Shown here in pieces: positions 44,627 to 54,951 of a stretch of 64,000 bases of DNA. Under the pieces are notes generated by a model. It made no database searches and was not told the DNA's origin. It worked only from the letters and a program-made list of their open reading frames with translations. The stretch is from Alphaproteobacteria bacterium (GTDB lineage Bacteria > Pseudomonadota > Alphaproteobacteria > Reyranellales > Reyranellaceae). The DNA is taken from positions 372,001 to 436,000 of the forward strand of contig JAFKFL010000008.1 of assembly GCA_017308235.1 (NCBI GenBank). The letters run 5' to 3'. The position numbers and the translations under genes were made by a program. How positions within the stretch are numbered: position 1 is the stretch's first letter; each line of letters starts with the position of its first letter.

Positions 44627-47137
44627 GTGACCGCTGTTCTCTACGCTCTCCTCGGGCTCGCGATGGTGCTGATGATCGTCAGCCTCCTCGTGCCAGTCGC
44701 CGAGCGTCTGCGCCTGCCGCATACGGTGCTGCTTGCCGTCTCCGGCCTCGGACTGGGGCTGGTCAGCGAGTGGATCACCGCCCGTGGCCAATCCGCCGGT
44801 GTGCTCGCGGATGCCTTCAAGGGGTTCGCGGGGCTTCAGGGCGGCACCGACCTGCTGTTGCCGTTGTTCCTCCCGCCGCTTCTGTTCACCGCCGGTCTCA
44901 CGATCGAAGTGCGGCGTCTGATCGACGAGATGTCGGCCGTGCTGCTGCTGGCGATCGTAGCGGTGCTCGTCTGCATCGGTGGCGTGGCGGGCGTCGTGCA
45001 TCTCGTCACCGGATACGAGATCCTGGTCTGTCTGCTGGTCGGCGTGATCGTCTCGACGACCGATCCGGCGGCGGTGATCGGCATCTTCCGCGATGTCGGC
45101 GCCCCCAAGCGTCTCTCCATCCTGGCCGAAGGCGAGTCCCTTCTAAACGATGCGGTCGCCATCGCGTCGTTTGGCTTCGTGATGCAGCTCCTCGTCGCCC
45201 AGGTCTCCCCCGAGGTCGGGGCGGGCGCGGCCGCCGAAGCGGCTGCGCCCGTGTTGCACGTGCTGCGCGACTTCTTCGGCGGCATCGTGTTCGGCTTCGC
45301 CGTCGCCCGGGTCGTGATGCTGATCCTGCCGCGGCTCGGCGATTCCGATGTGGCGATCGCCTCGGTGACGGTAAGCCTCGCCTATTTGAGCTACGTCGTT
45401 GCCGATCACTATCTCGCCATCTCCGGCGTTGTTTCCGTTGTGGTCGCCGCACTGACCGTGGCGGCCTATGGGCCGACCAATCTTCATCCCCGGCAGTGGG
45501 CGGCACTCAAGCAGCTCTGGCAGCAGCTCGACTTCTGGAGCAATTGCTTGATCTTCGTGCTCGCCTCCATGGTGGCGGCGCAATTCCTGCCGCATATCAC
45601 CTGGCTCTACATCTGGGGGCTGGTGGCGGTGGTGGTCGGGGCGATGCTGGCCCGCGCGCTGGTCGTGTTCGGCATGCTGCCGCTCCTGGAAACCACGCGA
45701 CTCGTCGAGCCTGTCGACCAGCGATACAAGACGATCCTGGTGTGGGGCGGCCTGCGCGGCGCTGTCACCATCGTGCTGGCGATGGTGGTTGCCGGCGACA
45801 CGCGCCTCCCGGATGCCGTCCGCGAGTTCACGGCGGAGCTCGCGACGTTGTTCGTGCTTTTCACCTTGTTGGTGAACGCCACCACGCTCGGCCTGGTGAT
45901 GCGGGCGCTGGGATTGAACAAGCTGAGCCCGGTCGAGGTGGCGCTGCGCGATCGTGTGCTGGCCCTGTCGCGGGTCAATGTCCAACGCCACCTGCGCCAG
46001 ATCATGCGCGATCACAACCAGCGCGTGGTCGGCCTCGATGTCGATCCTGACTCGGCAGGCGACGCGGAGATCGAAGGGCCGCCCGCCGATCTTCCGCTCG
46101 AATTGGAGGAGCGTCTCTCCGTCGGTCTTCTGACGCTCTGCACGCAGGAGAAGGAGCTCTATCTCGACCTGTTCGAGCAGCAGACCTTGTCGCGTCGCAT
46201 GGTGGCGCTGCTCACCGCACGCGTCGACCGGCTGATCGACGCCGTCCGCGATCGTGGCGCGGAGGGATACCAGGAGGTCGTGCAGAGCTTCACCCAGCCT
46301 GATTTCGGGTTTCGCGGGGCGCTGTGGCTGCACCGTCAGTTTGGCTTGGGCTGGCTGCTGACCGAACGGCTGGCGGATCGCTTCGAGACCCTGTTGGTGT
46401 CGCAGGACGTGCTGGCGGAGCTGGCGGCCTTCAACTTGAACTCGGTGGCGGATCTCTTGGGCGCCGATGCCGAGGAAAAGCTGGGCGCGGTGATCAGGGA
46501 TCGCGAGCAGCTCGTGGACAGGGCCTTGAGGGCCTTGTCCTTGCAATATCCGGGCTATGCCGAGTCGGTCAAGGACCGGCAACTCGAGCTGGCCGCGATC
46601 CGCTTCGAAGCGGCTGAGTATGCCCGTCGGTTGCGCGAGTCTGTCATCGGCCGCGAGGTCTACGCCGATCTGCGTCGCAAGTTGAATGCCCGTCGCAAGG
46701 GGGTCAGCCGTCGCCCGTCACTCGATCTTGGCCTCGAACTTGTCGGCATGATCGCGCGGGTGCCGCTGTTTGCCTCGCTCGATTCGACAGCGGTGCGCGA
46801 GGTCGGCCGGCGTTTGCGGGCGCGGCTTGCGTTGCCTGGCGAGAAGATCGTCGCTGTCGGCGGACGGCCGGATGCGATGTATTTCATCGCTGCCGGTGAG
46901 GTGGCGGTTCATGTCGGCAGCATGATGGTGCCGCTGAAGGAGGGAGACTTCTTCGGCGAGATGGGCCTTCTCGACGCCAGGCCGCGTGTTGCCGATGTCG
47001 TGGCGGTCGGCTACTGCCAGCTGCTCGCGCTTTCGCGCAAGGACTTCGACGAGCTCTTGAGGCGGCGGCCGGGCATGCGGGCCGAGATCGAAGCAGTCGC
47101 CGCGCGGCGCATCGCCGAAAACGTGGCTGCCGGTTAG
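44627..47137 (+). CDS. CPA1 Na+/H+ antiporter with C-terminal cyclic-nucleotide-binding domain
   Basis: The protein has 836 residues. Residues about 1-420 form the sodium/proton exchanger domain with about 12 membrane segments, including the ion-site motifs STTDPAAVIGIF near 145 and GESLLNDAVAIASF near 168. A long helical cytoplasmic region (420-690) follows. The C-terminal part (about 700-825) is a cNMP/CRP-like beta-roll (LFASLDSTAVREVG, then GDFFGEMGLLDARPR), which could gate transport in response to a ligand. The GTG at 44627 lies only about one base after GGAGG, so the exact start is uncertain. Confidence 0.9.
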   Translation: MTAVLYALLGLAMVLMIVSLLVPVAERLRLPHTVLLAVSGLGLGLVSEWITARGQSAGVLADAFKGFAGLQGGTDLLLPLFLPPLLFTAGLTIEVRRLIDEMSAVLLLAIVAVLVCIGGVAGVVHLVTGYEILVCLLVGVIVSTTDPAAVIGIFRDVGAPKRLSILAEGESLLNDAVAIASFGFVMQLLVAQVSPEVGAGAAAEAAAPVLHVLRDFFGGIVFGFAVARVVMLILPRLGDSDVAIASVTVSLAYLSYVVADHYLAISGVVSVVVAALTVAAYGPTNLHPRQWAALKQLWQQLDFWSNCLIFVLASMVAAQFLPHITWLYIWGLVAVVVGAMLARALVVFGMLPLLETTRLVEPVDQRYKTILVWGGLRGAVTIVLAMVVAGDTRLPDAVREFTAELATLFVLFTLLVNATTLGLVMRALGLNKLSPVEVALRDRVLALSRVNVQRHLRQIMRDHNQRVVGLDVDPDSAGDAEIEGPPADLPLELEERLSVGLLTLCTQEKELYLDLFEQQTLSRRMVALLTARVDRLIDAVRDRGAEGYQEVVQSFTQPDFGFRGALWLHRQFGLGWLLTERLADRFETLLVSQDVLAELAAFNLNSVADLLGADAEEKLGAVIRDREQLVDRALRALSLQYPGYAESVKDRQLELAAIRFEAAEYARRLRESVIGREVYADLRRKLNARRKGVSRRPSLDLGLELVGMIARVPLFASLDSTAVREVGRRLRARLALPGEKIVAVGGRPDAMYFIAAGEVAVHVGSMMVPLKEGDFFGEMGLLDARPRVADVVAVGYCQLLALSRKDFDELLRRRPGMRAEIEAVAARRIAENVAAG

Positions 47138-47148
47138 AGTGGGTAGAT

Positions 47149-47580
47149 ATGGACGTAACTGAACCTGTCGTCGTTGTGACCGAAGCGCCCGATGCCGAGT
47201 CCGTTGCGGCCATCGCGGAGGGGCTGCGCGCGTACAATCTTAAGGTGTCCGGGGTCAACGATCGCCGGCCGCTGGCTGTTATCGTCAGGGATCCCGCCAC
47301 GGGACGGCCGATCGGCGGGATCAATGGGCGCACGGCGCGGGGGCTGCTCGTTATCGAAATCTTCTATCTGCCGAAGTCGTTGCGCGGCGGCGGGCTGGGC
47401 GCCCGAGTGCTGGCTATGGCGGAGGAGGAAGGCCGGCGCCGCGGCTGCAAGCAGGCCGTCCTCGACACCATGAACTTCCAGGCGCCGGAGTTCTACAAGC
47501 GCCAGGGCTGGCGCGTCCTGGGTCAAATTCCCTGCGAGCCACCCGGAACTGTCCGCTACATCATGACGAAGGCGCTGTAG
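47149..47580 (+). CDS. GNAT-family N-acetyltransferase
   Basis: This 143-residue single-domain acetyltransferase has the acetyl-CoA motif A, LPKSLRGGGLGARVLAMAEEEGRRRG (read as RGGGLG near residue 83), the central beta-strands LLVIEIFYL, and motif B with APEFYKRQGW near residue 112. The acceptor (small molecule or protein) is unknown. It starts 11 bases after the antiporter stop and is probably co-transcribed. It converges with the AlkD-like gene, with 15 bases between stops. Confidence 0.87.
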   Translation: MDVTEPVVVVTEAPDAESVAAIAEGLRAYNLKVSGVNDRRPLAVIVRDPATGRPIGGINGRTARGLLVIEIFYLPKSLRGGGLGARVLAMAEEEGRRRGCKQAVLDTMNFQAPEFYKRQGWRVLGQIPCEPPGTVRYIMTKAL

Positions 47581-47595
47581 AGATGGCCTGGCGGG

Positions 47596-48264
47596 CTACA
47601 GGTACTTCTCGGCTTCGTGACGCGCCACGCGCTTGAGCGTGGTGCCATGATCGTCGAGGAAGCGCCGCACGCGACGCGGGTCGCGCTTGGAAAGCTCGCG
47701 CAGCCACCAGCCGATCGCTTTCTGGATGAACCATTGCGGATCGTCGGTGAGCTGGGCCGCCCAGCCCAGCATCCGCTCCGGATCGCGACCGTCCTTCGTC
47801 CACGGCAGGGTGAAGACGAGCGACGCCCGGCGGGTCCACAAGTGCGGGCTTCGAACCCACTGTTCCGCGACGTCGAGACGGCGCGGGTCGGCCAGCAGGC
47901 AGCGCGATCCGACGGAGGCGATACTGTCCGCCACGGCCCAGCCGTCAAGATCGGCCATGCGAGCCTGCACGAACCGCCATGGCCGCTCCGTCGGCGGCAC
48001 GGAAGCGCGCGCCAGGAGGCGGGCGGCCACGATCTTCAGATCCCACACCGGCTCGCGCCAGAGCTGCACGGCGAGGCTCAGGCAATCCGTCGGCGGCAGG
48101 TCCTTGGCGATTTCGCGGATGGCGACGTCCATCTGCGGCAAGGCAACGCCCCAATGCCGCCAAGTCGACTTTTGATAGGTTTTTTCCTGTGCCGCCCGCG
48201 CTGGCGTCCTCAGCGTGCGCAGGCGGCGGGTGAGACGGCCGTAGGCATCATTGGTATTGCTCAC
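47596..48264 (-). CDS. DNA alkylation repair protein, AlkD-like
   Basis: This 222-residue all-helical HEAT-like protein of the AlkC/AlkD superfamily has the family pattern: repeated helices with WREPVWDLKIVAARLLA near 75, DLDGWAVADSI near 110, WVRSPHLWTRRASLVF near 140, and DPQWFIQKAIGWWLRELSKRDP near 175-195. AlkD removes bulky cationic alkyl bases such as 3-methyladenine. I chose the GTG at 48264 (VSNTND) over the longer frame from 48330; TTATAC lies just upstream and may be its -10. It is divergent from gatC. Confidence 0.82.
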   Translation of the reverse strand: MSNTNDAYGRLTRRLRTLRTPARAAQEKTYQKSTWRHWGVALPQMDVAIREIAKDLPPTDCLSLAVQLWREPVWDLKIVAARLLARASVPPTERPWRFVQARMADLDGWAVADSIASVGSRCLLADPRRLDVAEQWVRSPHLWTRRASLVFTLPWTKDGRDPERMLGWAAQLTDDPQWFIQKAIGWWLRELSKRDPRRVRRFLDDHGTTLKRVARHEAEKYL

Positions 48265-48350
48265 CCCGGCAGTATAACGCGCCTTCAGCAGGTTGCTCCT
48301 GTACGGCAAAACCGCTACCAACCGCGCCATTCAAGCGTTTGGAGCAGAGG

Positions 48351-48668
48351 ATGTCGCTCGACAAGGACACGGTGGCGCGCATTGCGCGGCTCGCCCGTCT
48401 CAAAGTGCCGGAGGAAGAGCTCGCCCCGTTGGCGGCAGAGCTGTCGGGGATTCTTGCCTGGATCGAGCAACTGAACGAAGTCGACACCAAGGACGTCGAG
48501 CCACTGGCCAGCGTGTCCGATGTGACGCTGCCCCAGCGCGCCGACAAGGTGACCGATGGCGGGATCGCTGAGAAGGTCCTGGCGAACGCGCCGGGCGGCG
48601 CCGTCTATATCGATTCGACGGACAAGAACGCCGGCGGCTTCTTCACGGTGCCCAAGGTGGTGGAGTAG
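48351..48668 (+). CDS. gatC: Asp/Glu-tRNA amidotransferase subunit C
   Basis: This 105-residue protein has the GatC helix pattern VARIARLARLKVPEEEL near residues 8-22, then LSGILAWIEQLNEVDT and DVEPLASVSDV, and a tail with FFTVPKVVE that wraps GatA. It stabilises the GatA/GatB complex that converts Glu-tRNA-Gln and/or Asp-tRNA-Asn to the amidated forms. GGAG lies upstream of the ATG. gatA follows after 3 bases; gatB is 9 kb away on the same strand. Confidence 0.96.
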   Translation: MSLDKDTVARIARLARLKVPEEELAPLAAELSGILAWIEQLNEVDTKDVEPLASVSDVTLPQRADKVTDGGIAEKVLANAPGGAVYIDSTDKNAGGFFTVPKVVE

Positions 48669-48671
48669 GCG

Positions 48672-50118
<1,447 letters not shown>

Positions 50119-50144
<26 letters not shown>

Positions 50145-50700
50145 TCGGCTGACCCGCGGCGCAAAGCGGGCAGTGCGTCGACTCCCAGAGATCGTTGGGC
50201 AGCGCGGCGACGCGCTCGACGGGCAGGTCTCTCTCTGAGAAGAAGGGCAGCGCCGCGGTTCCCGATAAAAGCAGGGAACCGATCGCGACAGGACGCGCGC
50301 CACAGGACAAGAGTTCCGCATGGGTCGCTCGAGTCGCCGAGCCGGCATTGATGGCGTCATCGACGATCGCGATGCGCTTGCTGGCGAGCCCGTGCCGAAA
50401 CGCCTCCGGGATTCGATAGCGAACAACGTTTGCGTCGATCGTGCGTTCGGTGAAGGCGAATGCCGTGCCGATTTCCGCGGCGACCATCTGAGCGACTAGC
50501 GCACCGCCCACGAGCGGTCCGACAACGGCTTCGATGCGGTAAGGGGATAGTCGACGCGCCAGTTCCTGGGTAAACGGCAGGAGTAGACGCGGCTGCAGGA
50601 ACAGAGAATCAAGATCGAGCCAGAGGTTGCCATGGTGGCCGGACTCGAACTGAAAATGACCGCGCTGGACGCGCAGGAGATCGAGAAGCGCTGCTTCCAT
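50119..50700 (-). CDS. Orotate phosphoribosyltransferase-like protein
   Basis: This 193-residue type I PRTase has a PRPP-binding loop [16 protein letters not shown] near residue 110 and an OPRTase-like N-terminal region [16 protein letters not shown] near 17-32. The C-terminus carries C-P-L-C-A-A-G, a cysteine pair not needed for OPRTase activity but common in this subgroup. It may be PyrE or a paralogue of unknown base specificity. No pyrF is adjacent, and pyrB lies 11 kb away. It is divergent from the LysE gene with 29 bases between starts, and its 3' end overlaps gatA by 26 bases. Confidence 0.82.
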
Positions 50701-50729
50701 GCTGGACCAAACCCTGAGATGCTGCGTGC

Positions 50730-51341
50730 ATGTCGCTCGAATTATACGCCGCTTACCTGATTGCCTGCGTGGTCGTTGTGTTCGTTCCCGGGCCGACCGT
50801 GACGCTTGTCATCGCCAACAGCCTGAAGCACGGCACGCGCGCCGGGCTCTTGAACGTCGCCGGCACCCAGGTCGGTCTCGCGATCATGATCGGCGTGGTT
50901 GGCATTGGCCTCACGTCATTAATCGAGGCGATGGGCCATTGGTTCGACTGGCTGCGACTCGCGGGTGCCGCGTATCTCGTATGGATGGGCTGGAAGATGA
51001 TCCGGTCGAGTGGCGACATCGGCGAAGGTGCCGTGGTGAAGCCGCCACGTGGCGGGTTCGTCATGCAGGGCACATTGGTGGCGCTCAGCAATCCCAAGAC
51101 ATTGATCTTTTTCGGCGCCTTCTTCCCGCAATTCATCGATCCGGCTCGCGACCACGGCCTGCAGATCGCGATCATGGGTGCCACGGCCATGCTTGTCGCC
51201 GCGGTTTCCGACAGCTTCTATGCCATCGCCTCCGGTCGCGCCGGCCGTGCTCTTTCAGCGAAGCGGGTGCGCCTGCTGTCACGCCTCAGCGGCGGCTTCC
51301 TGATCGGCGGTGGCGCCTGGCTCGCGCTGTCGCGCCGCTGA
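50730..51341 (+). CDS. LysE/RhtB-family exporter
   Basis: This 203-residue inner-membrane protein has five to six hydrophobic segments. The N-terminal family motif is VPGPTVTLVIANSLKHG near residue 21-37, followed by A-G-T-Q, and later LVALSNPKTLIFFGAFFPQF near 115-134. It exports amino acids or related small metabolites; the substrate is unknown. Ribosome site is weak. It is divergent from the PRTase gene. The 116 bases after it contain no recognisable element. Confidence 0.92.
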   Translation: MSLELYAAYLIACVVVVFVPGPTVTLVIANSLKHGTRAGLLNVAGTQVGLAIMIGVVGIGLTSLIEAMGHWFDWLRLAGAAYLVWMGWKMIRSSGDIGEGAVVKPPRGGFVMQGTLVALSNPKTLIFFGAFFPQFIDPARDHGLQIAIMGATAMLVAAVSDSFYAIASGRAGRALSAKRVRLLSRLSGGFLIGGGAWLALSRR

Positions 51342-51457
51342 CCGCTGTTACAGCCACCCTCTCTTCGCGGTGACGGGAGTCGACGGCCGTTTCGATCTGC
51401 GGCGGCATGCGCCGTCAGGTCGTTTGGGTTAAACTCCTGGAAATCCCGGAGGACGAC

Positions 51458-53179
51458 ATGGCGGGCTACGATCTGGTCATTCGCAACGGCACGGTAGCCG
51501 ATGGCACGGGCACCGGGACACGCGACGCAGACATTGCGGTCAAGGACGGCAAGATCGCGGCGGTCGGCAAGGTGAGCGGGCAGGGCGCCGAGGAGATCGA
51601 CGCCAAGGGCCTGCTGGTCACGCCGGGTTTTGTCGACATCCACACGCACTACGACGGCCAGGCGACGTGGGATTCGCGGCTCCAGCCCTCGAGCTGGCAT
51701 GGCGTCACGACGGCGGTGATGGGCAACTGCGGCGTGGGCTTTGCGCCGGTGAAGGTGGCGGATCGCCAGCGCCTGATCGAGTTGATGGAAGGCGTCGAGG
51801 ACATTCCGGGCGCCGCGCTCGATGAGGGCCTGAACTGGTCGTGGGAATCGTTCGGCCAGTATCTCGATGCGCTCGACGCGCGGCCGCGCGACATGGATCT
51901 CGGAGCCCAGCTCCCGCACGGCGCTTTGCGCGTGTTCGTGATGGGCGAGCGGGCGGCCAAGCTCGAGGAGGCGACACCGGATGAGGTCGCCGAGATGCGT
52001 GCTCTCACGACCGAGGCGATGCGCGCCGGCGCTCTGGGCTTTTCGACCTCGCGCACGCTCAATCATCGCACGGTGAAGGGCGACCCGACGCCGTCGCTGC
52101 GCGCCTCCGAATCAGAGCTTTTGGGCATCGCGCTCGGCATGAAGGATGCAGGGAAGGGCGTGATCGAGTTCATCTCCGATTTCAACACGCCCGATCCCGA
52201 GAGCGAGTTCGCGATGCTCGATCGCCTGCTCTCGGCGAGCGGCCGGCCGTTCTCGGTGTCGCTGGCGCAGCGCCACTCCAGGCCCGAAGGCTGGCGGCGT
52301 CTGCTGGGGCTGGTCGAAGGGTTGGCGGCCAAAGGCCATTCGGCCAAAGCGCAGGTGGCGCCGCGGCCGATCGGCGTGCTGCAGGGCCTGCAGGCGAGCC
52401 GCATCCCGTTCTCGATGTGCCGGTCCTACAAGGCGATTGCACACAAGACGGTCGCCGAGCGACTCGCGATCATGCGCGACCCGGCCTTCCGCGCGAAGCT
52501 CCTGGAGGAATCGCACGAGCCGCTGCGTTCCGATATGGCGGCGCGCCTTGTCGACTACGACCGCATGTTCCCGTTGGGCGATCCACCGGACTACGAGCCG
52601 CCGCAGGAAAGCTCGCTCGGTGCCCGCGCCCGCCGCGAGGGCCGCGATCCGCGCGAGGTCGTCTACGACTATCTGGTCGAAGGCGAGGGCAAGAACTTCA
52701 TCTTCGCACCGTTCGCCAACTACGCTGCCTACAATCTCGACTGCTGCAGCGAGATGATGCAAAGCCCGCACACGTTGATCGGGCTGGGCGACGGCGGCGC
52801 GCATGTCGGGCTGATCTCCGATGGCTCCTATCCAACCTACCTGCTGTCCCATTGGGCGCGTGACCGCAAGACAGGTCGGCTCGACCTCTCCTGGCTCGTG
52901 AAGCGCCATACGCTCGACAACGCTCGCGCCGTCGGCCTCAACGATCGCGGCCGGATCGCGGAAGGCTACAAGGCCGACCTGAACGTTATCGACTTCGACA
53001 AATTGCGGGTCGAAGCGCCTGTCATGAAGTGGGACCTGCCGGCGGGCGGCAAGCGTCTGCTGCAACGGGCGAATGGGTATCGCGCCACGATCGTGTCCGG
53101 CAGCGTCACCTATCGTGACGGCGAGCCGACGGGTGCGCTTCCCGGCAAGCTGGTGCGCGGGCCGCAGCGCGCGGCGTGA
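51458..53179 (+). CDS. N-acyl-D-amino-acid deacylase-like amidohydrolase
   Basis: The protein has 573 residues of the amidohydrolase superfamily (D-aminoacylase type). The N-terminal small beta domain starts YDLVIRNGTVADG. The metal H-x-H is in FVDIHTHYDGQATWD near residue 66, with GVTTAVMGNCGVGF near 88, and the C-terminal beta part contains GRIAEGYKADLNVID near 510. It probably removes an N-acyl group or hydrolyses a cyclic amide. The ATG at 51458 follows CGGAGGACGAC. It is followed by the convergent GFA gene after 18 bases. Confidence 0.88.
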   Translation: MAGYDLVIRNGTVADGTGTGTRDADIAVKDGKIAAVGKVSGQGAEEIDAKGLLVTPGFVDIHTHYDGQATWDSRLQPSSWHGVTTAVMGNCGVGFAPVKVADRQRLIELMEGVEDIPGAALDEGLNWSWESFGQYLDALDARPRDMDLGAQLPHGALRVFVMGERAAKLEEATPDEVAEMRALTTEAMRAGALGFSTSRTLNHRTVKGDPTPSLRASESELLGIALGMKDAGKGVIEFISDFNTPDPESEFAMLDRLLSASGRPFSVSLAQRHSRPEGWRRLLGLVEGLAAKGHSAKAQVAPRPIGVLQGLQASRIPFSMCRSYKAIAHKTVAERLAIMRDPAFRAKLLEESHEPLRSDMAARLVDYDRMFPLGDPPDYEPPQESSLGARARREGRDPREVVYDYLVEGEGKNFIFAPFANYAAYNLDCCSEMMQSPHTLIGLGDGGAHVGLISDGSYPTYLLSHWARDRKTGRLDLSWLVKRHTLDNARAVGLNDRGRIAEGYKADLNVIDFDKLRVEAPVMKWDLPAGGKRLLQRANGYRATIVSGSVTYRDGEPTGALPGKLVRGPQRAA

Positions 53180-53197
53180 CGGCCGGCCGGCCGCCGC

Positions 53198-53641
53198 TTA
53201 TCCGTCGGCCGGCTTGGCAGCTGCCGCATGCCCCTCGAACTGCGGCAGGTCATCGGTGATGTTGAACCACGGTGCCTTGGAGCCGACAAAGATGTGTTTT
53301 GTCGGCCGGATGGTCGGATCGTCGACCAGGGTTCCCATGGCGACGTGAACGAAAGCGCCGTCACGCACGACCGAGTAGAGTAGCGAACCGCACAGTCGGC
53401 AGTGCGTGTTGTTGCCATCCGCTTCGCCGAAGATCTGGAGCTTGTCCTGGCCTTCGGTGACGCCAAGCTTGACGCGCTCGATACCGGCGAATGGTTTGAA
53501 GGCCGAACCGGTCGTGCGCCGACAATCCGAGCAGTGGCAGTTCATGGCATAGAGGAATTCGTCCGCCACGGTGTAGCAAACGGCGCCGCAGTAGCACTTT
53601 CCGCGGAGCGCGCGGCCGCTTGTTGCCTCCAGCTTCGCCAC
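53198..53641 (-). CDS. GFA (glutathione-dependent formaldehyde-activating)-like zinc protein
   Basis: This 147-residue CENP-V/GFA domain protein has zinc cysteine clusters GKCYCGAVC (C16, C18, C22), NCHCSDCRR near 38-44 and HCRLCGSLL near 80. The fold binds one or two zinc ions. Despite the family name, activity on glutathione and formaldehyde is not assured for most members. I chose the GTG at 53641, preceded by GGAGAGAG; the longer frame upstream is antisense to the P450. It lies 28 bases downstream of the P450 gene in the same direction. Confidence 0.87.
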   Translation of the reverse strand: MAKLEATSGRALRGKCYCGAVCYTVADEFLYAMNCHCSDCRRTTGSAFKPFAGIERVKLGVTEGQDKLQIFGEADGNNTHCRLCGSLLYSVVRDGAFVHVAMGTLVDDPTIRPTKHIFVGSKAPWFNITDDLPQFEGHAAAAKPADG

Positions 53642-53669
53642 GGGCTCTCTCCATCGGAGCAAGGAGTGG

Positions 53670-54890
53670 CTAGTGTAGCTTGACGGGCAACGATTCCAAT
53701 CCGCGCAAAGTGAAAGTCGGGCGACGCGTCGGGGTGCCGGCAAGCTCGATCGTGTCGAAGCGGTCGAGCAGAGTCCTGAAGGCAACGTCGCCTTCCATGC
53801 GTGCCAATGCCGCGCCGAGGCAATGGTGGATGCCGCCGCCGAAGGCGACATGCTTGCGAGCATCGCGCGTGACATCGAGGCGATGAGGATCGGCAAAAGC
53901 GGCAGGATCGCGGTTGGCCGCGCCCAGCACCAGCATGATCTCGTCACCAGCCTTTACCGGACAGCCGACGACACTCATATCCTCGACCACCACGCGCTGT
54001 GAGATCTGAACCGGACCGTCGAAACGCAGCATCTCGTCGACCGCCGGGCCTGCTAGCTCCGGCGAGCGGCGCAGGAGGGCCAGTTGTTCCGGCGCGCGCA
54101 ATAGGGCCAGCGTGCCGTTGCCGATCAGGTTCACCGTCGTTTCGTGGCCCGCGACCAGCAGGAGCTGGGCAAGCGCCACGATCTGGCGTGGCGAGATGCG
54201 ATCGCCGTCGGCCTCTACGGCGGCCAGCGCCGATAGAAGGTCGTCACCCGGATTTTTTCGCCGCGCGGCGAGCAGGTCGCCAAGGTAGGTCTGCAGCCCT
54301 TGGCGCGCCTCGATGATGGCCGCTTCGATCTCCGGGCTGCGCAGGATGGTCGGATCGACCGAGCGCGCGATGCCGCGTGACCAAGCCGTGAAGGTCGCCT
54401 CGTCTTCGGGGGGCACACCCAGGAGGGCGCAGATGACCCGAACCGGCAGGGGATAGGCGAAGGCCTTGATCAAATCGACGGCACCGGATTGCTGCGCCAT
54501 CTCGTCGACAAGCTCGGTGGCGATCGCCTGCGTCGTCGCGCGCAGGTCCTGGATGCGTCGTGGCGTGAAGGCACGGGCCACGAGGCCGCGTAGCCGCGTG
54601 TGCTCCGGCGGATCCATGAACAGGAGGCTTCGGGTGCGGTTGGGGTCTTCTTCCGTCCGCCCGGCTTCGGTGGCAGCGTGGTCTTCGTTGGTCGAGAGCC
54701 TGGGATGGCGCAGCAGGGCCGTCACATCGGCATGACCGAGTGCGAACCAGATCGTGTCGGCTACACGCAGGAGCGGCGAGGGGCCGCGGAAGCGTTCGTA
54801 ATAGGGATAGGGATCTTCGCGGAAGGCCGGTGACATGGCCTCGAGGAAGAAACGGTCAACCAGGCTTGGAGCGATCGCCGCATCGGACAT
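53670..54890 (-). CDS. Cytochrome P450
   Basis: This 406-residue soluble bacterial class I P450 has the I-helix oxygen-activating motif AGHETT near residue 243, an E-x-x-R motif (DEMLRF) near 283 and the heme-binding loop FGGGIHHCLGAALARME with thiolate C357. It hydroxylates an unknown hydrophobic substrate and needs a ferredoxin or similar partner, none of which is adjacent. The ATG at 54890 follows GAGGGTGCC. It is divergent from a TetR regulator across a 61-base gap holding a long palindrome, so the TetR protein probably represses it. Confidence 0.94.
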   Translation of the reverse strand: MSDAAIAPSLVDRFFLEAMSPAFREDPYPYYERFRGPSPLLRVADTIWFALGHADVTALLRHPRLSTNEDHAATEAGRTEEDPNRTRSLLFMDPPEHTRLRGLVARAFTPRRIQDLRATTQAIATELVDEMAQQSGAVDLIKAFAYPLPVRVICALLGVPPEDEATFTAWSRGIARSVDPTILRSPEIEAAIIEARQGLQTYLGDLLAARRKNPGDDLLSALAAVEADGDRISPRQIVALAQLLLVAGHETTVNLIGNGTLALLRAPEQLALLRRSPELAGPAVDEMLRFDGPVQISQRVVVEDMSVVGCPVKAGDEIMLVLGAANRDPAAFADPHRLDVTRDARKHVAFGGGIHHCLGAALARMEGDVAFRTLLDRFDTIELAGTPTRRPTFTLRGLESLPVKLH

Positions 54891-54902
54891 GGCACCCTCA
54901 TG

Positions 54903-54930
54903 CAATTCGATACAATTATGTATCGAGTTG
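54903..54930. promoter_or_regulatory. Palindromic operator for the TetR/P450 pair
   Basis: Twelve-base arms (54903-54914 and 54919-54930) form an inverted repeat with a single mismatch around a 4-base spacer; the core is CGATACA-atta-TGTATCG. It is centred in the 61-base gap between the divergent P450 and TetR genes, where a TetR dimer would block both promoters. Confidence 0.75.
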
Positions 54931-54951
54931 TAATGTGCTAAAGAACCGGCC

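Noticed and set aside
51342..51457. Possible regulatory RNA or site before the aminoacylase gene
   Set aside because: Only short imperfect GC repeats are present; nothing exceeds what is expected by chance.
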